Shown here piece by piece: positions 22,686-29,714 of a stretch of 64,000 bases of DNA. Position numbers and translations under genes: made by a program. Numbering within the stretch: position 1 is the stretch's first letter; every line of letters begins with the position of its first letter. Origin of the DNA: Amycolatopsis albispora (GTDB taxonomy: Bacteria > Actinomycetota > Actinomycetes > Mycobacteriales > Pseudonocardiaceae); NCBI RefSeq assembly GCF_003312875.1, contig NZ_CP015163.1, positions 1,426,001-1,490,000 on the forward strand, read 5' to 3'. The notes beneath the pieces were generated by a model, which saw only the letters and a program-made list of their open reading frames with translations, did not search any database and was not told where the DNA came from.

Positions 22686-24164
22686 TCAGGTGACTTCGCC
22701 CGAAGGTGCGGGGAGTTGCACGCCCAGCGGCACCGGGGCGCCGAAGTTGGGGGTGCCGTCGGCGTTCCAGGTGAACTTCTGCGCGCGTGCCGAGCGGTTC
22801 ATGTCACAGCCTCCGCCTGCCGAGCTGTTCGCGTGGTAGACGATCCAGTCTTCGGTGCCGTCGGGCGATTTGAAGAAGCCGTTGTGGCCGGGCGCGAACA
22901 CCCCGTGCTCGTCGTTGCGCTGGAACACCGGGTCGGGTGACTTGGTCCAGTGCGCCGCGTTGAGCGGGTCGGTGCCGGTGAAGGTGAGCAGGCCCAGCTT
23001 GTAGTCCGGGCCCCAGCAGGCGCTGGCGGAGTACACGATCATCGTTTTCCCGTTGTGGTACAGCGGTTCGGCGCCTTCGTTCACCGGCGCGGTCTGCTGT
23101 TCCCAGGCCAGGGTGGGCTTGCTGATCGTCCGGCGCGGGCCGCTGGGGGTGTACGGATTGGACAGTGGCGTGATGGTCAGGCTCTGCGTGCCGTCCATCG
23201 CGCTGCCGAGCAGGTAGAGCCTGCCGTTCAGCTGGAGCACGCTCGGGTCGAGTTCCCAGGTGTTCCCGAGGTCGGCCTTGAAGTGGTACGGCCCCATCGG
23301 GTCGGTGCCGCTGCTCTCCAGCACGTGCAGCCGTTGTGTCGGCACGTAGTCCGGCACGTTCTGCCCGGCCACGTAGTAGAGGTACCAGCGCCCGCCGAGC
23401 AGGTGGAACTCCGGCGCCCACAGGTTGCAGCAGCCGTTCGGCAGGCCGGACAGGTCGAACACGGCGGTCTCCGGCGCACTGGCCAGCCCGGCGAGCGTGG
23501 GGGAGCGGCGCATGGTGATCCTGGAGGTCCACGTGGTGGTCGCGAGGTAGTAGTAGCCCTGGTGGTAGGTCAGCCACGGATCGGGGCCGTTCGCCTTGAT
23601 CGGGTTGGTGAACGTGCCCGCGCCGAGCTTCACCAGCTGCCACTGCTGGTTCGCGCCGTTGAGGTCGGGCCACTGCACCACCCTGGCGCCGTTGGCGGTG
23701 GAGAAGTTGTGCACGTCGAGCGCCTTGCCGCTGTTGCGGTTGAGCAGGCGCACGTGGCCGTCGGGCGAGCCGGCGAGCCGGAACTGCTGACTGGGCCGGT
23801 TCTGGTCCGTCCACTGCACGAGGTCCGCTCCGTCGGACGTCGACGAACCCGCGAAGTCGAGCACCTTGCCGCTGTGCCGGGACTTCAGCCGGTGGTAACC
23901 GCCGCCCGAGCTGACGAACTGCCACTGCTGCCAGGCGCCGTCGTTGCGGGTCCACTGGGCGATCCGGGCGCCGTCGTTCGTAGCCAGGTCGTAGACGTCG
24001 AGTGCTTTGCCGCTGTGCCGGTTGACCAGGACGTATGTGGCATTCGGGTCCACTGTGGATGGTTGGGCCGCTGGGGCTGGCGGGGCGGCGAGGCCGCTGC
24101 CGAGCAGTGCGATGACGGCGAGCACCGGGCCGAGCAGGCGGGCGCGGGCGCGGATCGGGGTCAT
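22686..24164 (-). CDS. secreted ricin-lectin/GH43 glycosidase (arabinofuranosidase type)
   Basis: 492 residues: signal peptide (about 1-33), a RICIN/CBM13 beta-trefoil (about 38-178) with three QQW/QQF repeats (WQQWQF, SQQFRL, NQQWQL), then a GH43 five-blade propeller (about 185-480). Propeller acids are visible as GPDPWLTY (about 194), ELDPSVLQ (about 304) and NEGAEPLYHNGK (about 361), the base, pKa-tuning aspartate and acid of GH43. Such enzymes release arabinose from plant arabinan or arabinoxylan, with the trefoil binding the polymer. It is divergent from a second GH43 gene, sharing LacI-type operators, and ends before a strong hairpin. Confidence 0.9.
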   Translation of the reverse strand: MTPIRARARLLGPVLAVIALLGSGLAAPPAPAAQPSTVDPNATYVLVNRHSGKALDVYDLATNDGARIAQWTRNDGAWQQWQFVSSGGGYHRLKSRHSGKVLDFAGSSTSDGADLVQWTDQNRPSQQFRLAGSPDGHVRLLNRNSGKALDVHNFSTANGARVVQWPDLNGANQQWQLVKLGAGTFTNPIKANGPDPWLTYHQGYYYLATTTWTSRITMRRSPTLAGLASAPETAVFDLSGLPNGCCNLWAPEFHLLGGRWYLYYVAGQNVPDYVPTQRLHVLESSGTDPMGPYHFKADLGNTWELDPSVLQLNGRLYLLGSAMDGTQSLTITPLSNPYTPSGPRRTISKPTLAWEQQTAPVNEGAEPLYHNGKTMIVYSASACWGPDYKLGLLTFTGTDPLNAAHWTKSPDPVFQRNDEHGVFAPGHNGFFKSPDGTEDWIVYHANSSAGGGCDMNRSARAQKFTWNADGTPNFGAPVPLGVQLPAPSGEVT

Positions 24165-24198
24165 GGGCTCTCTCCCTGCGACGGTGCACGGACAAGGA

Positions 24199-24216
24199 GC
24201 TGTTAACGCTAACAGC
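24199..24216. promoter_or_regulatory. LacI-type operator TGTTAACGCTAACA
   Basis: GCTGTTA and TAACAGC are perfect 7-bp arms around ACGC, centred 44 bases before the lectin-GH43 start codon. The form TGTTA-n4-TAACA is that of LacI-family operators in actinobacteria; the arabinose-linked gene next to it suggests a pentose-responsive regulator. Confidence 0.7.
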
Positions 24217-24251
24217 GTGTTGCCGTTCCGGGAAGTGCCGCGCTAGCGTTC

Positions 24252-24265
24252 TGGGAACGCTCCCA
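24252..24265. promoter_or_regulatory. CebR-like operator TGGGAACGCTCCCA
   Basis: This 14-mer differs by one base from TGGGAGCGCTCCCA, the known binding site of the LacI-family cellobiose repressor CebR in Streptomyces. It lies 28 bases before the arabinanase start. It suggests the plus-strand GH43 gene is induced by cellulose- or hemicellulose-derived sugars. Confidence 0.65.
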
Positions 24266-24292
24266 TCTGCGCCGGATCGAGGAGGATTTCCC

Positions 24293-25300
24293 ATGCCTGC
24301 CTGGCAAAAGCCGATAGCGGTCCGGTTCGCCGAGATGACGGCGGCCGCGGTGCTCGCGATGGCCGCTGTGGCAATGGCGCCCGCGGGGGCGGCCGCACCC
24401 GCACCGCCTGGGCTGGTCGCCTATCCGTATCCCGGGCCGGTCACCGGGGACGTCACCGTGCATGATCCGTCGGTGGTGAAGCGGCCCGGCGGCGGTTACC
24501 TCGTCGCGCACACCGGCAACGACATCGCGCTCAAGTCGTCACCCGACCGGACCGCCTTCCGGCACGAGGGATCCGCCTTCCCCGGTGGTGCCCCGTGGAC
24601 CACGGCCTACACCGGCGGCAGCCGGAACCTGTGGGCGCCGGACCTGTCCCACCACAACGGCCGCTACCACCTCTACTACTCGGCCTCCACCTTCGGCTCG
24701 AACCGGTCGGCGATCTTTCTCGCCACCAGCACCACCGGCGCGCCCGGCAGCTGGACCAACCACGGGCTGGTGATCGAATCGCGGCCCTCCGACGACTTCA
24801 ACGCCATCGATCCGCACCTGCTGGTGGACGACCAGGGACGCTGGTGGCTCAGCTTCGGCTCGTTCTGGTCCGGCATCAAGCAGGTCGCGCTCGATCCGGC
24901 CACCGGGAAGCGGTCGGACTCGGTGGTGCGGCACCTCGCGGGCCGGGGCGGTGGCGCGATCGAAGCCCCGGTGATCTTCAAGCGCGGCGCGTACTACTAC
25001 CTCTTCGTCTCCTTCGACCGCTGCTGCCAGGGCGCAGCGAGCACCTACCGCATCATGGCCGGGCGATCGGCGAGCCCGGCCGGGCCGTTCACCGACCGGA
25101 ACGGCGTGCCGATGGCCTCGGGCGGCGGCACCGAGATCCTGGCCGGGCACGGCGACATCCACGGCCCCGGCCATCCCGCGGTGTTCGCCGACACCGACCA
25201 CGACATCCTCGCCTACCACTACTACACGAACAACGGCACGGCACTGCTCGGCATCAACTGGCTCGGTTACGACAGCGCGGGCTGGCCGTACGCGCACTGA
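24293..25300 (+). CDS. secreted GH43 arabinan endo-1,5-alpha-L-arabinosidase
   Basis: 335 residues. Signal peptide (TAAAVLAMAAVAMAPAGAAA, ending near 34), then a compact five-blade propeller typical of endo-arabinanases. Catalytic acids: VHDPSVVK (D about 58), NAIDPHLLVD (D about 174) and GAIEAPVIFK (E about 224). SRNLWAPDLSHHNGRYHLYYSA and CCQGAASTYRIMAGRS are family hallmarks. It cuts the alpha-1,5-arabinan backbone, complementing the divergent GH43. GAGGAGG lies just upstream of the ATG. A CebR-like box and a second LacI-type operator lie in the shared promoter region. Confidence 0.92.
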   Translation: MPAWQKPIAVRFAEMTAAAVLAMAAVAMAPAGAAAPAPPGLVAYPYPGPVTGDVTVHDPSVVKRPGGGYLVAHTGNDIALKSSPDRTAFRHEGSAFPGGAPWTTAYTGGSRNLWAPDLSHHNGRYHLYYSASTFGSNRSAIFLATSTTGAPGSWTNHGLVIESRPSDDFNAIDPHLLVDDQGRWWLSFGSFWSGIKQVALDPATGKRSDSVVRHLAGRGGGAIEAPVIFKRGAYYYLFVSFDRCCQGAASTYRIMAGRSASPAGPFTDRNGVPMASGGGTEILAGHGDIHGPGHPAVFADTDHDILAYHYYTNNGTALLGINWLGYDSAGWPYAH

Positions 25301-25318
25301 CCGGACGATGCTGTCTCC

Positions 25319-26020
25319 ATGCTGGAGCTGGCGGGTCTGCGTGAGGTCGACGTCGAGGTGTACCGGGCGGTGGTCGAGCGGCCGTCGGTGAGCACCGCCG
25401 AGCTGGCCGGGGAACTGGCGCGCTCAGCCGCCAGCGGGTCGCCTCCGTGCTGCTCGTGCTGCAACGGGAAGGACTGGTGCTGCGCGACGGCAGCCGTCCC
25501 GCGCGGTTCAGCGCGGTGGCCCCCGAGATCGGGCTCGGCCTGCTGTGCCACCGCAAGGAACAGCAGCTCGAGCGCGCCCGGCTGCTCGCGGCCGAACTGC
25601 AGGAGCGGCACCGGCTGGCCGGTGGTGAGCCGGGCGGGCTGGTCGAAGTGGTGCACGGCGCCGCCGCGGTGGCCGGGCGGGCGGACGCGCTCATCCAGGC
25701 CGCCGCCGGTGAAGTGTGCTTTGTGGACAAACCGCCGTACGCGCGCTCGCCGTCGGACCTGCACCCGGCCGAGCGGGAACTGCTCGCGCGCGGCGTGCGC
25801 TTCCGCGGGGTCTACGACCGGACCGCGCTCGAAGCCCACGACCTGTGCGCCGACCTCGAACTGGGGCTCGCGCTCGGCGAGCAGGCCAGGGTGGTCACCG
25901 AGGCCCCGCTGAAACTGATCCTGGTGGACGACACGATGGCGCTGGTACCACTGCACTCGCAGGCACCGTCGGTGGAGGCCGCGCTGGTGGTCCACCCGTG
26001 CGCGCTGCGTGCGCTGTTCT
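25319..26020 (+). pseudogene. frameshifted and truncated TrmB-like HTH regulator
   Basis: ATG 25319 starts a frame encoding LREVDVEVYRAVVERPSVST and AELAGELA, the beginning of a TrmB-type winged helix. The continuation, LSRQRVASVLLVLQREGLVL, is in another frame from about 25423. A one-base loss or two-base gain in GGCGCGCTC near 25417-25424 would explain this. The middle region (EVVHGAAAVAGRADALIQAA, LILVDDTMALVPLHSQ, ALVVHP) fits actinobacterial TrmB-LuxR regulators of about 320 residues. The expected C-terminal LuxR HTH is missing: from about 26016 the sequence is the antisense of the next gene. It is seen as broken twice; a sequencing error could explain only the frameshift. Confidence 0.75.
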
Positions 26021-26351
26021 GGCTGGTCAGCACCAGGAACTGGCCGGCGTTGCCCTTGGGCGAGAGCACGATGCCCGCGGGCAGCGTGATGGTGTCGACC
26101 AGCGCGTTCTGCGGGCCGTAGACCCGCACGGTGTACCCGGTCAGGTCCACCGGGTTGTTGCTGATGTTGCGCACCTCGATGAACTCGTCGAGCATGCCGT
26201 TCGGGCCGCGGGTGGACACCTCGTTGACCACCACGGTGGACGAGGCCAGCGGCTGGACCTCGTCCGGCTGGCCGGCGCTGGCCGCACCGGCGATCACCGG
26301 CAGGCTCAGCAGGGCCAAGGCGGCGGCGGAACCACTCAGCAGGCGACGCAT
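25812..26351 (-). CDS. secreted lamin-tail domain protein, C-terminus disrupted
   Basis: 179 residues as read. The signal peptide is LLSGSAAALALLSLPVIAGA; the mature part begins a lamin-tail (LTD) domain: STVVVNEVSTRGPNGMLDEF, IEVRNISNNPVDLTGYTVRV, AGIVLSPKGNAGQFLVLTSQ. After about residue 112 the sequence is the antisense of the broken TrmB-like gene and no longer looks like LTD, so the last 65 or so residues are probably spurious. The normal domain ends with a TDTNxNxxDF motif, seen in the paralogue at 26790 but absent here. ATG 26351 has AAAGGA six bases upstream. Confidence 0.7.
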   Translation of the reverse strand: MRRLLSGSAAALALLSLPVIAGAASAGQPDEVQPLASSTVVVNEVSTRGPNGMLDEFIEVRNISNNPVDLTGYTVRVYGPQNALVDTITLPAGIVLSPKGNAGQFLVLTSQNSARSAHGWTTSAASTDGACECSGTSAIVSSTRISFSGASVTTLACSPSASPSSRSAHRSWASSAVRS

Positions 26352-26484
26352 TATCATTCCTTTCCGAAAAATGGGTGAGTTGATGCGAACCGGCGGGGAA
26401 TCCGTTGTGCGGTTCTTTTCCGCCGGTGCATTCGATGCTGCCGCAGTGCCGCCGGTGGCTGGAAGGGGCCAGTTCCCGGTTTCC

Positions 26485-26748
26485 TCATGCATGTCTGCGG
26501 TATTGCCGGGCCAGTGACGCGGCCGCGCGCAGTTCCTGCGGGCAGGTGTCCAGCACCTGGCTCAGCCAGCTCCGCCAATAGGGCCCAGGAATGCGTTTAC
26601 CCCGTTCCCAGCGTGATACGTCCTCCCGGGTGATACCGCTGTTCCCGGAGGCGGCCCGCAATCGGGCGGCCAGCTCGTCCTGGGAAAGTCCTTTGTCGCG
26701 GCGCATTTCGGCGATTACGGCGAACACCGGTTTGGCCTGGCTGGGCAC
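26485..26748 (-). CDS. XRE family helix-turn-helix regulator
   Basis: 87 residues with one Cro/C1-type HTH: IAEMRRDKGLSQDELAARLR, then GITREDVSRWERGKRIPGPY. The C-terminus is short and basic with no effector domain. GTG 26748 is supported by GGAAAGG six bases upstream. It lies between two lamin-tail genes on the same strand and may control them. Small XRE proteins in actinobacteria often pair with a DUF397 gene, but the DUF397 gene here is 9 kb away. Confidence 0.8.
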   Translation of the reverse strand: MPSQAKPVFAVIAEMRRDKGLSQDELAARLRAASGNSGITREDVSRWERGKRIPGPYWRSWLSQVLDTCPQELRAAASLARQYRRHA

Positions 26749-26789
26749 GGCATGCCTTTCCGAGTGAGATGACTGCTGGTTTTGTGCTT

Positions 26790-27278
26790 TCAGTACGGCG
26801 GTGACGGGCAGCCGAAGTCGGCGCGGTTGTTGTCCGTGTCGGTGCTGAGCGCGTCGCGGGAAAGCGGGCCGGGGCAGGGCTGGGCGGCCTCGTTCTCGCG
26901 GCACGGCGAATCGGGCGCCACCGCCACCCCGTCCACCCGCGACTGGTGCTCGTCGCGCAGGAGCTGGCCGGTGCCGGGCACCGCGGGGAGCAGGAGATCG
27001 GCTTCCCCGGCGAAGTCCAGGCCCGCCAGTACGAACGAGCCACCACCGCCGACCGCGCTGCCCGCCGGGAACCTGGCCAGTTCGGCCAGCGTGTGCCCCT
27101 GGCAGCTGAGCACCGTCCAGCCGTCCAGCCACACCGGGGCGGCGGAGAGGTTGCGCAGTTCGAGGAAACCCGCCGGGCCGGTGAGCAGCTGGTGGATGCG
27201 GACCGGCGGCACTGCCGGGTTCGGGATTCCGGCGGTGAGCGCGGCAACCAGGGCCAGGTGGCGCAGTCTGCTCGGCAT
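26790..27278 (-). CDS. secreted lamin-tail domain protein
   Basis: 162 residues. N-terminal signal (RHLALVAALTAGI), then an LTD immunoglobulin-like domain: RIHQLLTGPAGFLELRNLS, APVWLDGWTVLSCQGHTLAE, GSFVLAGLDF, and the terminal STDTDNNRADFGCPSPP, a typical LTD ending. Bacterial LTD proteins are exported and often accompany nucleases or surface proteins; no enzymatic role is known. ATG 27278 has GAGGAG upstream. The gene is a paralogue of the damaged LTD gene at 25812-26351, with an XRE gene between. Confidence 0.82.
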   Translation of the reverse strand: MPSRLRHLALVAALTAGIPNPAVPPVRIHQLLTGPAGFLELRNLSAAPVWLDGWTVLSCQGHTLAELARFPAGSAVGGGGSFVLAGLDFAGEADLLLPAVPGTGQLLRDEHQSRVDGVAVAPDSPCRENEAAQPCPGPLSRDALSTDTDNNRADFGCPSPPY

Positions 27279-27408
27279 CTGCTCCTCACCGCCGGCGGAG
27301 GTGGGTCCGGCTGTTCGCCGCGTCGTCCAGCCTAGGAGCGGTGGCGGGGCCGAGGATGTGCCGCGGAGTACTGTCCCGCGCGGTGCCCGCGGTACCGCGG
27401 GTACGGCC

Positions 27409-28071
27409 TCAGCCCGGACGGCGGGGCGGGCCCGTGGCGGACGGGCCCGGCCGCAGGTCCAATGAGCGGAACAGGTCACGCCTGCTGCTGAAGCCGAGCT
27501 TGCGCAGCACGCAGCTGACGTAGTTCTTCACCGTCTGCCGCGCCAGGTGCAGCTGGTCGGCGATCTCGTCGTTCGACCGGCGGCACAGCACCAGCGCGAG
27601 CACCTCCTCCTCGCGGGAGGTCATCGGCAGGCTGTCCGGCGGAGCCGGTGGTTCGGTGACCGGGGGCGCGGTTTCCGCGCCGACGAGCCAGGTCCGTTCG
27701 CCGGCCCTGGTCCGCCGGATGGCCTCACCCACCACCCGGTCGGCCGCCGACTTGTGCACGAAGCTGTCCGCGCCGGCGTTGAGCGCGGCGGCCACCGCCG
27801 ACGGGGACGAATCCGCGGTGAGCACCAGTACCGCGGTGTCCCGCGAAGTGCGTTTCGCGAAGCGGCATATCCCGATACCGGCTCGTTCCCCGGTGAGGGT
27901 GAGTTCGGTGATGACCAGTTCGGGCCGCATCCCGCGGCATTTCGCCAGTGCTTCGGCGCCGGTGCCGGCTTCGGCTATTTCCTGGCATTCACCGGACGAT
28001 TCGATCAGGGTGCGCAGCGCATATCTGATCAATGGCTGTTCATCAACCACCAGTGTGGTGACGTGGTCCAC
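27409..28071 (-). CDS. NarL/FixJ-type response regulator with glutamate at the phosphosite
   Basis: 220 residues. Receiver domain at about 1-120 and LuxR HTH at about 150-210 (MTSREEEVLALVLCRRSNDE, IADQLHLARQTVKNYVSCVL). The early acidic residues (VVDEQPLIRY) and late lysine (SFVHKSAAD) are kept, but the aspartate that accepts phosphate is replaced by glutamate in LVITELTLTGE. A glutamate there can mimic phosphorylation, so it may be active without a kinase; no histidine kinase is nearby. GTG 28071 follows AGGGG. It lies downstream of the P450 gene on the same strand with 171 bases between. Confidence 0.85.
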   Translation of the reverse strand: MDHVTTLVVDEQPLIRYALRTLIESSGECQEIAEAGTGAEALAKCRGMRPELVITELTLTGERAGIGICRFAKRTSRDTAVLVLTADSSPSAVAAALNAGADSFVHKSAADRVVGEAIRRTRAGERTWLVGAETAPPVTEPPAPPDSLPMTSREEEVLALVLCRRSNDEIADQLHLARQTVKNYVSCVLRKLGFSSRRDLFRSLDLRPGPSATGPPRRPG

Positions 28072-28242
28072 GTTACCCCTTCGCCGATCCGGTTGGCGGC
28101 CGCACGCGATCGCGAGCGCAGAGAACTTCCTACCACTCCACGACGCGGCGGTGACATGGCCGGACGGCACAGTCATCCATTTTGGCTGCGGGAAACGGGT
28201 GAATTGAGTTAGTAGCCGAAGCGGGCGGGTTTTCCGGCGCGG

Positions 28243-29433
28243 TCAGTCCTGCCAGGTGAGCGGCAGGCGTTCGAGCTCGTACATGTTCGCGGTGGTGCGC
28301 AGCGGCACCTCGTGGACCGGGACGGCCAGCGCGAGCGACGGGAAGCGCTCGAACAGCGCGGGCAGCGCGATCCGGAGCTCGACGCGGGCGAGGTGCTGAC
28401 CGAGGCACTGGTGCACACCGTGGGCGAAGGACAGGTGCCCGCTCGCGTCACGCCCGAGGTCCAGTGCGTCCCCGTCGCCGAAGCGCCGCGGGTCGCGGTT
28501 GGCGGCGATCGGGGAGATCGCGACCGTCTGCCCCGCCTTGACCAGCTCACCGCCGATCTCCACGTCGGTGCGCGCGACCCGGACCGTGGCGCCGCCGATT
28601 CCGGTGTAGCGCAACAGTTCCTCGATGGCACCCGCCGGATTTTCGCGCAGCGTCGCGAGCTGACCGGGATTCATCAGCAGCGCGAGGGTGGACAGGCCGA
28701 GCACGGTCGCCGTGGTGTGCAGTCCGGCGCCGAGCAGGAAGACACCGACGCCGGTCAGCTCATCTTCGGTGAGGTCGCTGGTGGTCAGTTCGCTGAGCAC
28801 GTCGTCGGTCGGCTCCGCGCGCTTGGCCCGGACGAGGTCGCGGAGGTAGTCGTTCAGCGCGGTCCAGTTTGTCATGATGTCGTCGGCGCTGGTGCCTTCG
28901 CGGGCAAGCATGCCGTTCACCGCCTGGCGGAACCATTCCCGGTCGGTGGCGGGCACGCCGAGCAGTTCGCAGATCACCAGCGCGGGAATGGGCTGGGCGT
29001 AGGCCGCCATCAGGTCGGCGGGCCGGGGCAGCGCGGCCAGCGCGGCGAGCCGGTCGGCGGTGAACCGCTCGACCTGCTCGGTGAGCACCCGCATCCGGCG
29101 CACGGTGAACTTCCCGGCGAGCAGCCTGCGGAAACGGGTGTGCTCGGGCGCGTCCAGGCCGAGGAAGTCGCCAGTGGGCGCGGGCGGCATCTCCCCGCTG
29201 AACCCGGGCAGCGGGATGTGGATCAGCTCGTACCGGTTGCTGAACGCGGCGTGCCCGAGCACGGTGCGCGCCTCGTCGTACCCGGTGGCCAGCCAGCCTT
29301 CGTGACCGTCGGGAAAGCGCATCGGGGCCAGCGGGCGTTCGGCACGCAGCCGCGCCAGCCCGGGCGGCAGCTGGAACGGCTGCTCCGGGTTGTGCTGGAA
29401 CAGCAGCTCCGGCTCGGTGAACAGGTCGGTCAT
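28243..29433 (-). CDS. cytochrome P450
   Basis: 396 residues, the usual size for soluble actinobacterial P450s of the CYP105/107 type. Visible elements: I-helix oxygen-binding LLGAGLHTTATVL near 240, the ExxR motif EELLRYTG near 269, VARTDVEIGGELVKAGQTV, NRDPRRFGDGDALDLGRD and the heme loop FAHGVHQCLGQHLA with the axial cysteine near 343. It hydroxylates or otherwise oxidises a small molecule using electrons from a ferredoxin; a suitable ferredoxin is encoded 25 bases upstream. Downstream of a SARP gene, it may serve a small or remnant secondary-metabolite pathway. The substrate is unknown. Confidence 0.95.
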   Translation of the reverse strand: MTDLFTEPELLFQHNPEQPFQLPPGLARLRAERPLAPMRFPDGHEGWLATGYDEARTVLGHAAFSNRYELIHIPLPGFSGEMPPAPTGDFLGLDAPEHTRFRRLLAGKFTVRRMRVLTEQVERFTADRLAALAALPRPADLMAAYAQPIPALVICELLGVPATDREWFRQAVNGMLAREGTSADDIMTNWTALNDYLRDLVRAKRAEPTDDVLSELTTSDLTEDELTGVGVFLLGAGLHTTATVLGLSTLALLMNPGQLATLRENPAGAIEELLRYTGIGGATVRVARTDVEIGGELVKAGQTVAISPIAANRDPRRFGDGDALDLGRDASGHLSFAHGVHQCLGQHLARVELRIALPALFERFPSLALAVPVHEVPLRTTANMYELERLPLTWQD

Positions 29434-29458
29434 GGTGGGTTCCCCCTCTGGATAACGC

Positions 29459-29653
29459 TCAGGCAGTCACTGAGATGGCCGCGGCCGGGCAGAGCATCGC
29501 GGCCCGATGGACCGCTTCGTGCAGTTCCTCCGGGGGCGTGCTGTCGAGCAGGACCACGGTGCCGTCCCGCTCGTGCTGGTCGAACACCCGCTCGGCGGTC
29601 ACCACGCAGTGCCCGCCGCCGACGCACCTGGCCTCGTCCACGATCACCTTCAT
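29459..29653 (-). CDS. [3Fe-4S]-type ferredoxin, P450 partner
   Basis: 64 residues. MKVIVDEARCVGGGHCVVTA gives two cluster cysteines in C-x5-C spacing (residues 10 and 16), and AAMLCPAAAI a third near residue 55. With three rather than four cysteines it fits the [3Fe-4S] ferredoxins that feed electrons to actinobacterial P450s. It sits immediately upstream of the P450 and is cotranscribed with it. The tandem TTGTCA sites upstream could be targets of the SARP encoded just before. Confidence 0.92.
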   Translation of the reverse strand: MKVIVDEARCVGGGHCVVTAERVFDQHERDGTVVLLDSTPPEELHEAVHRAAMLCPAAAISVTA

Positions 29654-29676
29654 GCGGCCAGGTTCGCGGGCGGCGA

Positions 29677-29714
29677 TGACAACCGGCTGACAAGGCGCTG
29701 ATAGCCCTTGTCAG
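29677..29714 (-). promoter_or_regulatory. candidate SARP direct repeats and an inverted repeat before the ferredoxin
   Basis: Read on the minus strand, TTGTCA occurs twice 11 bases apart (29688-29693, then 29677-29682), the heptamer-plus-four spacing used by SARP/AfsR activators. The outer copy also belongs to a perfect 9-bp inverted repeat, CTGACAAGG (29687-29695) and CCTTGTCAG (29706-29714), with a 10-base spacer, which overlaps the SARP stop codon and may be that gene's terminator. No good -10 box is evident. Confidence 0.45.

Noticed and set aside
25812..26030. C-terminal 65 residues of the first lamin-tail protein as a real domain
   Set aside because: They are the antisense of conserved regulator sequence (DDTMALVPLHSQ, ALVVHP), so they arose by the junction rather than by selection.
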